Shown one piece after another: positions 57,845 through 64,000 of a stretch of DNA of 64,000 nt. A program made the translations under genes and the position numbers. This stretch comes from Saururus chinensis (lineage: Eukaryota > Streptophyta > Magnoliopsida > Piperales > Saururaceae): the NCBI GenBank assembly GCA_035235625.1, contig CP141150.1, positions 6,324,001 to 6,388,000 on the forward strand, written 5' to 3'. How positions within the stretch are numbered: the stretch's first letter is position 1; every line of letters begins with the position of its first letter. The notes beneath the pieces were generated by a model. That model saw nothing but the letters and a program-made list of their open reading frames with translations. It had not been told where the DNA came from and made no database searches.

Positions 57845-58125
57845 GATATAATGCATGATGAAATATGTATGTTAGAGATACATTCATGCAGGTTGATTAT
57901 GATATGATGCATGTGGGAATATGTATGTTAGAGATACATCCATGCAGGTTGATTTTGATATAATGCATGTGAGAATATGTATGTTAGAGATACATCCATG
58001 CAGGTTGATTATGATATAATGCATGTGGGAATATGTATGTTAGAGATACATCCATGCAGGTTTATTTGATGGGATGCATGTGGGAATATGTATGTTAGTG
58101 ATACATCCATGTAGGTTGATTATGC
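57845..58125 (+). repeat. 56-bp tandem repeat, five units
   Basis: Units begin at 57845, 57901, 57957, about 58013 and about 58066 with GATATGATGCATGTGGGAAT. Each contains GTATGTTAGAGATACATCC, an interrupted palindrome. Confidence 0.9.
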
Positions 58126-59636
58126 ACCACGATGCAGTGTTAAGTGAGATGTATGTGTGATCAGAAAATGATGCACCATGTCAATCTTTGAGCTGAATGA
58201 TCTTATTACTATGCTATCGTATTTTCGACGTTGATAGTGATACTAAAACCATTGTTGAGTTTGTTAAACTCACCCCTCTTTCTTGTGTTTTGATTTGGGG
58301 CTGTGTGGTGTGACACGCAGACGGACAGGATCCCCTTTTTGAGGAAAGGTCGGAGACGGCTTGGATGTGATCTTGGAGATCGTTGTGTGACTTACCTTCT
58401 TTTGTTTCATGCTTATGTTTAGAACCTTTGTGTAGGGTTCTTGTTTTGGATTTATGTCACATTTTACAGTTGTGATGCTTATGACTTATTTTGAGCCGGT
58501 GTGGGCTTTACTTAACTAAGCTTTTGGGTTTGAGATTGTTGTCTACTTTGTGTTAAGCAACACTTTTTCGTTCCTTCTTATTTACTCTTGCTCAAAGGAT
58601 TGTGCGTACTCCGTATTTCTGTTAATCGCCCGTGGTTAGGGTTAAGTCTTCCGCTAGATCGTTTCTCAATCTTCCTTCATCACCCCCGCGCGCTTGACCG
58701 GCCCTTGGACCGGGTTCGGCTCGGGTCGGGCATTGCCGGGGCGTGACAGTATGTTTCTGAGTAAGATAGTAAGTGTGATTTTGTGTAAGCCGTACGAGTA
58801 AGGTCATATGAGTATGATTGTACGAGTAAGGTCGTACAAGTATGCGTATGTTATATGAGTAAGCGTACGGTGGTACGAGTAAGTTTGTAAGACCCTGGAT
58901 AATGGTATTTGTGTAAGTTTGATTTTGGCATGATGGTGCCTTTGGTATGATTTTGGGCACGATGGTGCATTTGGTATGTTTGTATGCGTATGAGCATGAT
59001 ATTGTTATGCTTATCTGCTTCATGTTTGAGTTGTATGAACGCATGTATTTATGAACTTAGTGAGTTCACTGTTTTGGATTCCCCTACTGGGTATTTTCCT
59101 ATTGAGTATGAAAATACTCATTACCCTACTTTTTAGCCCCGTTGTACGGGAGGTTTTGTAGGTTGTGCAGAGAGCTCCTGGAGATGGATGCTCATTTCAA
59201 CGGTGGATTGATTCCCGTTGACTCAGGTATATACTTCACTCATTGCGAGTTTATTTGTGCCACAATCCGATGTATTGGGTGAGATGAGACGTTAAGATGT
59301 TTATATATTATGGACTTTCATTTGGATTAGTCTGTGGACTATTATGGGACTTACACTCAGGGATGCCTGGGAGAGATTTGTATTTAAAGTCTATGATCAT
59401 AGCAATTTAGTCGTACATGTGTTTTCGAGTAGCGCCTGATGATATTTGTTTTGGCCGTACGATGTTTGACCGTATGATGAAAATATTTAGATGGAAAATG
59501 GATGTTTAGTGTTTTAAATTATAAACTGTTTTATCAGGTTTTGATTTCGTCATTTTCCCTCCGATTTACAGACATTATATTGCAAAAATTTTCTATGAAT
59601 TCTAAGGAAAATGTGTGAAAAATCTTGGGCGTTACA

Positions 59637-59716
59637 TAGACGACCACAAACTGGTCTAAGTAGGGTCTGAAAACATTGTTCATCAGCGTGCAAAAGGTGG
59701 CTGGTGCGTTCGTCAA
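59637..59716 (-). pseudogene. gypsy RT continuation, cut at the catalytic motif
   Basis: In the shifted frame RT resumes with [16 protein letters not shown] and LDQFVVVY and stops at 59637, where an LTR begins. The break falls exactly before the aspartates of the Y-x-D-D catalytic box. The rest of RT and the start of RNase H are missing on the far side of the insertion. Confidence 0.82.
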
Positions 59717-61029
59717 GCGAAGGGCATGACCAGAAACTCAAACAGCCCATAGCGTGTCACCATCGCTGTCTTTGCCTCATCGCCCATAGCTATACGTACC
59801 TGCCAATAACCCGACCTGAGATCCAGCTTGGTGAAATAGGAAGCCTTCGGCAAGCGGTCGAACAAGTCAGCCACGAGAGGGATTGGATACTTGTTCTTCA
59901 CAGTGATCTGATTCAGTGCTCGATAATCTACACATAAACGTAAGGAACCGTCCTGCTTCCGCTGAAAGAGGGCTGAGGCTTCAAAGGGAGCCTTAGATGG
60001 TCTAATAAAGCCTGCCTTCAACAGCTTGTCAAGCTGCTTCCTGAGTTCTGCTAACTCTGGTGGAGCCCCTGGCATCAACTCAATGGCATGATCCACAACA
60101 CGTCGAGGTGGGAGGGTTTGCGGCAACTCGGGTGGCATCACATCCGCAAACTCGCTTAGCAACTTTTCCACCTTCTCTGGAATGTCCAAGGCTATGTTCT
60201 CAGCTTCCACCATCGTGACCAAGTAGGTCTTATGGCCCTGTTCAAGGCCTTTCTTCAGCTGAAGCGTAGACACCACCTGCACCTCTGTCTCGCCTTTGTT
60301 CTCAGCAACAAAGCAAGGGATCCTCTCGTCGCCAATGAGGATTCCCCTAAGGTGTGGCATCACGGACACCCTAGCCAATCTCATGAAGTCCAGCCCAAGG
60401 ATCAACTCAAAGTCATCTAAGGGAACAATGGTGAAGTTCACTCTGCCCGTCCAATCACCAATCTGCATAGGCAAGTCATGGACAACTCCAAGGACAGGGG
60501 CTGCCTCTGAGTTCATTGCCTTAATCTGGGCTTGAGCCTTCTCCGTCTTTAGACCCCAAGCTTTCATGCACTTCTCTGCAAGGAAGTTGTGGGAAGCACC
60601 TGTGTCAACCAGTGCCTGCACTGGCTGTTTGTCCAGAATGGCCTCCACATATATCAGCCCGCCATGCTCTGATTTCTCCTTTCGGATAGCGCTCACAATC
60701 TGTATGGGGTTCATACGGGCAGTGACCTCCTCTTCCGAAGAAGAGTCATTCTCGACAACCACAGCGTTCAGCTTCTCCCTCTTCAGGCACTCCTTGGCAC
60801 GATGAGGGCCTTGGAAGATGAAGCAAGCTATCCCCTTGGAAGTGCCTTCTCCGACCATGTCTGCATAGGCACTTATCTCAACCAAGGAGAGACGCTGGTC
60901 GAAAGTCCCAACACGATCCTGGACAGATTGCAACTCAGCCTGGACTTCGGTCAGCATCCCTGGACCCAACTTCAGTGCCTCATACTTCGCCTCCATCTCT
61001 GTCAAACGCTAGAGCATAGAGCCTGTCAT
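59713..61029 (-). pseudogene. gypsy gag remnant, protease and N-terminal RT
   Basis: The likely start ATG is at 61029, followed within seven codons by an in-frame TAG (61009-61011). A short coiled-coil-like gag N-terminus runs almost directly into a degenerate zinc knuckle ([13 protein letters not shown]), so the capsid region is deleted. The aspartic protease follows with its [11 protein letters not shown] active site. RT then follows with the [21 protein letters not shown] and [11 protein letters not shown] motifs. A one-base deletion just after MPF shifts the frame near 59716. The connector between protease and RT looks shortened. Confidence 0.85.
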
Positions 61030-61112
61030 GGCGGCTCCTTGTCTGTCTGAATCAGCAAGGAAACCTGGGTTCTAGGCTCGCCAAATCCCCTACAAACGTA
61101 CCTGGTTTGTTG

Positions 61113-61132
61113 GGATCCCGGCAATGGAACCA
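61113..61132 (-). promoter_or_regulatory. Primer-binding site of the gypsy element
   Basis: TGGTTCCATTGCCGGGATCC lies three bases after the LTR end on the minus strand. It has the form of a tRNA 3'-end complement beginning TGG and resembles the Glu-tRNA type more than the Met type. The tRNA identity is uncertain. Confidence 0.55.
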
Positions 61133-61134
61133 AC

Positions 61135-61948
61135 TGTCACGGGCGCAGATCTTTGCCTAGCGTCCTCACCCGCGATGGCCTGACTACATCGTGCAGCCAG
61201 CAGCCTACCCTAGCGACCTTCCCTCTTGTATGCGCAAGGGGAACAAGCAATCAGCCAACACAGCCGTCTCTGGCGCAAAGGGACTCCACCCAATGCTTAT
61301 ATAACGCAGTCCGTCAGTTACAATGGTAGGGAGAGGGGCGGGGCTGGCAAGCCAAGTCGCACTGCAGAGATCTCACCCTCTCTCTGGTTCGTTCTCTACA
61401 AGTTTCTGTCTGCCATGGCCGTCCCCATCCTCTCCCTATATATAGACACAACCCTGCTGGTCCGTCTCGCACAAGGAGTACAATCCCAGCCCAAGTATAT
61501 ACAGAGTCCCTCCCTGTCCCAACTCTTCTCAGCCCAATGGGGCATCCCAACACAATATAGGAAACTTGAGAGGAATCCGAGTTCGGCTAGGAGTCTAGCG
61601 CCCTGCTGCCTCTAGAGTTCTTCCATCTGGGGAAACCTGTGCATCATCTCCTATCCGTACTAGGAGTCGGGCTATGCTGCCTCCCTGTGTCATAGCGCCC
61701 CTAGGAATCCGTCCCTAAGGGGTTGTGGTGCCTAGCATGCCACTTAGAGTCCTGCCCATGCAGAGACTCTGCCTCAGCCTGCTCCACAAGGTGAGTGCGC
61801 ATCCGGAACCGCTTCTATGCTGCTCCAAGCATCCATCTGTGCCCAAGGGGCTGCTTAGGCTGTCCGTCGCCTAAGCCAACTTGGCTGTCCGCTGCCAAGT
61901 ATAGGGGGTAGCCGCCCCCTGTCTAAGCAAAAAGTGGAGGGGCTAACA
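61135..61948 (-). repeat. 5' LTR of the gypsy element
   Basis: Ends GCCCGTGACA on the minus strand. The differences from the other LTR are few, mostly transitions. A TATATATAGA stretch near 61436-61445 may include the TATA region. Confidence 0.9.
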
Positions 61949-62170
61949 CCAACCCAGGCACCATTGACACCCCTCACTTGGGCATGTTGAGACTTCAAAT
62001 ATATATTTTTATATATTTTAGGACTCGTTTGGGTACTGAATCGGTTCACGATTCAGTCGATTCTATCACGATTCAGGGGAGAATCGTCTGAAGTCTGTTT
62101 GGATAATGAATCTAAACTGAATTAAAAATTCAGGCTGAAACACGATTCAGACGTGTTTCAGTCCTGAATC

Positions 62171-62198
62171 ACTGAATCTCCTCGCGAGGAGATTCAGT
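62171..62198. repeat. 28-bp perfect palindrome
   Basis: ACTGAATCTCCTCG followed by its exact reverse complement, with no spacer. It aligns with the central palindrome of the elements at 3978-4532, 28679-29232 and 44165-44721. Confidence 0.92.
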
Positions 62199-62406
62199 CG
62201 ATTCACGAAAACGAGTGAAAATAGAATCACACATTACGGCATATTTCCAGCCGTTACCCCTGCCCCCTCATTAAAATTTTCTCCAGTGAAAACCGATTCC
62301 TTTTCTTCCATTTTGGGGATCGATCGTCTACTTGCTGAGTTTCTGGCGGCACATGCTCGTCGGTGTTTCGGCCGGCGCTGCTTATCTCCCTCCGGTGTCT
62401 TGGCCG

Positions 62407-62814
62407 GTACCTGCTCTTCTGTTCGTCCGACACCGCAGCAAAGTTTTGTCGTCGATTTCTCTCTGTGAGGTCGTCTGTAGTTCTTCCGGTGTGGCACATC
62501 TGCGATTTGTCACACCTTCAACCCAAAATCCCGGTCCTCGACAGCTCGCCCATCATCTGCTGGTGATTTCGATCCCGCTCTTCAGCCGCCTTGATCTAAT
62601 CAGTTGACAGGTACCTGCTCATCTGTTCGTCCTGCACCACACCGAAGTTTTTTCGTCGATTTCTTGCTGTGAGGACGTCTGCAGTTCATCCAGTGCGGAA
62701 CATCTTCGATTCGTCACATCTTCAACCTAAACTCCTGGTCCTCGACAGCTCGCCCATCATCTGCCGGTGATTTCGATCCCGCTCTTCAGCCGCCTTGATC
62801 TAATCGGCCAACAG
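62407..62814 (+). repeat. 204-bp tandem duplication ending in splice-donor-like sites
   Basis: Unit 1 is 62407-62610 and unit 2 is 62611-62814. Both start GTACCTGCTC and end near CTAATC(A/G)G...ACAG. The word ACAGGTAC recurs at each unit end, so each unit finishes like an exon at a donor site. They differ by about one base in ten to fifteen. Confidence 0.85.
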
Positions 62815-64000
62815 GTACGCCATTTTTTTCTCCTTTTCTTCTCTTGTCAAATGATTTCCCCTTTTCTTCTTGATCATTTGCTGTGCTAAATTTTTCGCCG
62901 CATTTTGATTAGGACGATTCGCCCAAATCTCAGTATTATGTTTTCATTATCTGCATTAAAAAAGGACTGCCTTTTCATTCATTTCTTCATCCACGGACCG
63001 TCACTGATCTGTGTTTAGTTTTGTTTGAATTTTTAGGCCCTCACATAGCTCTCATTATATTGACCGACAATTCCCTCAAAGCTCACTGGTATGTGATAAA
63101 AAAAATTTCTTGATCTGTGTTGAATTGTTTTTTCGATCCTTCTGGCACTGATCTTGTAATAATGTTTTATTTATATGATCAGATTTGCTATGATCCATTT
63201 GTCTATGTAATATTGTTTTATTTATGTGATCATAGGTAGTGACCATACATACGATCAAAAGACCGGGCTTTTCCCTCTTTGCTGACCATACAAATTGAAA
63301 TCTAAAGTATGCCCCTTTCACATTTTCATCTTGGTCAATATCTTTCCTATGTAATTTTTGGCCGGTCTCTGGTTCTGATGCAAGAGTTTGTTAAGATTTC
63401 TGTTTTCATGATTACAAGTCTCCTCCCAATTACTGTCAGACTGCATGGGAGGATGCAACTGGTGCTTGCTGCAATTTCTCATCTTCATTGGCACTATTGT
63501 TAGATTCAATGAAGAAGATTGTGTGAATTTTTTTCCTAGCTGCAGTCATTTTTGCTAGACGTCCCTTGTAGTAAACCGCCAACTCTAATAGAGCTGAGAC
63601 TTACATCTTTTTGCTTTTTGATCTTTGTGCAATGAGATGTTTTTCCTTCTCTAGAATTCTATTGTGTAAAAATTGGGCAAAAAGGCTACAAAACTTTGAA
63701 AACACTAACCGGTTTGGCAATGTGTTCCACTGCCCGGAGTGCTTGTAAAAACCGATTTTCAATATGCTTGTGATTGAAATGTGAACCACCATCAGCCAAA
63801 TATTTTGATTTGTTACCTCAGCAGAAAATAGCTGAAAATACATGGAACATTCTTCTGCAATAAATGGATTAATAGTAGATGTGGTTTATTTTATTGTCAA
63901 GTTCTTTAAAGCATTTATTGGTGTGTTGTGATATGTATTTACTAATTGTCATGATGCGATTGGACCATGATTGAATTTGTATATAATTGGAATGATTATT
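62815..64000. other. Intron-like, no coding region recognised
   Basis: T-rich sequence after a possible splice donor, with short frames only. The window ends without an identifiable exon. Confidence 0.4.

Larger units (their letters stand above)
55348..58748 (+). mobile_element. 3.4-kb solo LTR nested in the LTR, 5-bp TSD
   Basis: It begins TGTAAGGACCC and ends GGGGCGTGACA. GTATG is duplicated at 55343-55347 and 58749-58753. The interrupted minisatellite continues on both sides. A TATAAAAGGGC box lies near 55770 and the LTR-end-like TGAGTTTGTTAAACTCACCCC stretch near 58255, supporting plus orientation. No coding region, PBS or second LTR was found. Confidence 0.85.
53376..59636 (+). mobile_element. 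5'-truncated LTR inserted in gypsy RT
   Basis: Related to the solo LTR at 9216-14171 but in the opposite orientation. It matches 12230 down to 9216 and ends GGGCGTTACA at 59636. The left 2 kb (the GC-rich part) are missing, and so is part of the gypsy pol at the same joint (about 53375). A later deletion therefore removed both. The expected target duplication next to 59636 would be TAGAC, and its partner is lost. Confidence 0.78.
50833..61948 (-). mobile_element. Dead Ty3/gypsy chromovirus with nested insertions
   Basis: LTRs of about 813 bp at 50833-51645 and 61135-61948, beginning TGTTAGCCCC and ending GTGACA on the minus strand. The target duplication CCAAC is present at 50828-50832 and 61949-61953. 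The order on the minus strand is gag remnant, protease, RT, [nested LTRs], RNase H, integrase, chromodomain. The chromodomain and LTR length suggest a Galadriel- or Reina-like chromovirus, tentatively. The element is inactive because of gag deletion, a frameshift, nonsense codons, and loss of the RT/RNase H join. Confidence 0.9.
62022..64000 (+). mobile_element. Probable 5' part of a larger TIR transposon
   Basis: Homology to the reverse complement of 3400-3420 stops at TATTTTA, and the new sequence begins GGACTCGTTTGGGTACTGAA. A TTA flank and a GG-start terminus of this style fit PIF/Harbinger, though hAT is not excluded. About 150 bp in is a perfect palindrome, as in the short element at 3978-4532. 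A GC-rich leader-like region with a 204-bp tandem duplication follows, then a possible splice donor CAG|GTACG at 62814/62815 and T-rich intron-like sequence. The other terminus and any transposase would lie beyond the window. Confidence 0.4.

Overview
The window is nuclear plant DNA, almost certainly from a eudicot. The evidence is a receptor kinase with an 80-bp GT-AG intron, plant-type chromovirus retrotransposons, a fragment of a plant LRR receptor-like protein, and hAT, Mutator and CACTA-like elements. It is gene-poor. The only gene that looks intact is a leucine-rich-repeat receptor kinase of the MIK2/MDIS1-interacting type on the minus strand (15210-18862, two exons). The other coding traces are pseudogenes or retrotransposon remnants.

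Layout. Bases 1-16829 and 24698-36508 are two direct copies of one segment, differing by roughly one to a few bases per 60 by eye. Each copy carries, in order, unannotated repeats, a palindrome-centred TIR element, a CACTA-like element with a CT-rich tract, an LRR-RLP pseudogene fragment, a 1-kb repeat, and the receptor kinase. Copy 1 is interrupted by a 4.96-kb solo LTR (9216-14171). The empty site survives in copy 2 near 33863, so this insertion is younger than the duplication. In copy 2 the kinase gene is a pseudogene: its 5' part is cut off at 36508 and its second exon has a frameshift. Between the copies, 18863-24697 holds the kinase upstream region, an exon-like fragment, a third divergent copy of the 1-kb repeat, and a probable LTR followed by a primer-binding-site-like sequence.

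The right half is a nest of transposons. 36509-42388 is a non-coding LTR retrotransposon on the minus strand, with PBS, PPT, a 2.4-kb 5' LTR and a truncated 3' LTR. 42389-45180 is an inverted partial copy of the duplicated segment. 45407-47700 is a small LTR element with 5-bp target duplications. 47867-50315 is a hAT element with an 8-bp target duplication, and it contains a 690-bp Mutator-like element with a 9-bp target duplication. 50833-61948 is a dead Ty3/gypsy chromovirus with CCAAC target duplications. Its reverse transcriptase is broken within the codons of its catalytic motif by another LTR (53376-59636), which itself holds a complete solo LTR (55348-58748). From about 62022 to the end there appears to be the 5' part of a larger TIR transposon related to the palindrome-centred element.

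Functionally, the kinase is predicted to be a plasma-membrane receptor that senses an apoplastic ligand. The rest records local duplication, repeated nested insertion and decay. All element boundaries were read by eye from terminal repeats, target duplications and comparison of the copies. No database search was possible, so family names rest on remembered motifs.
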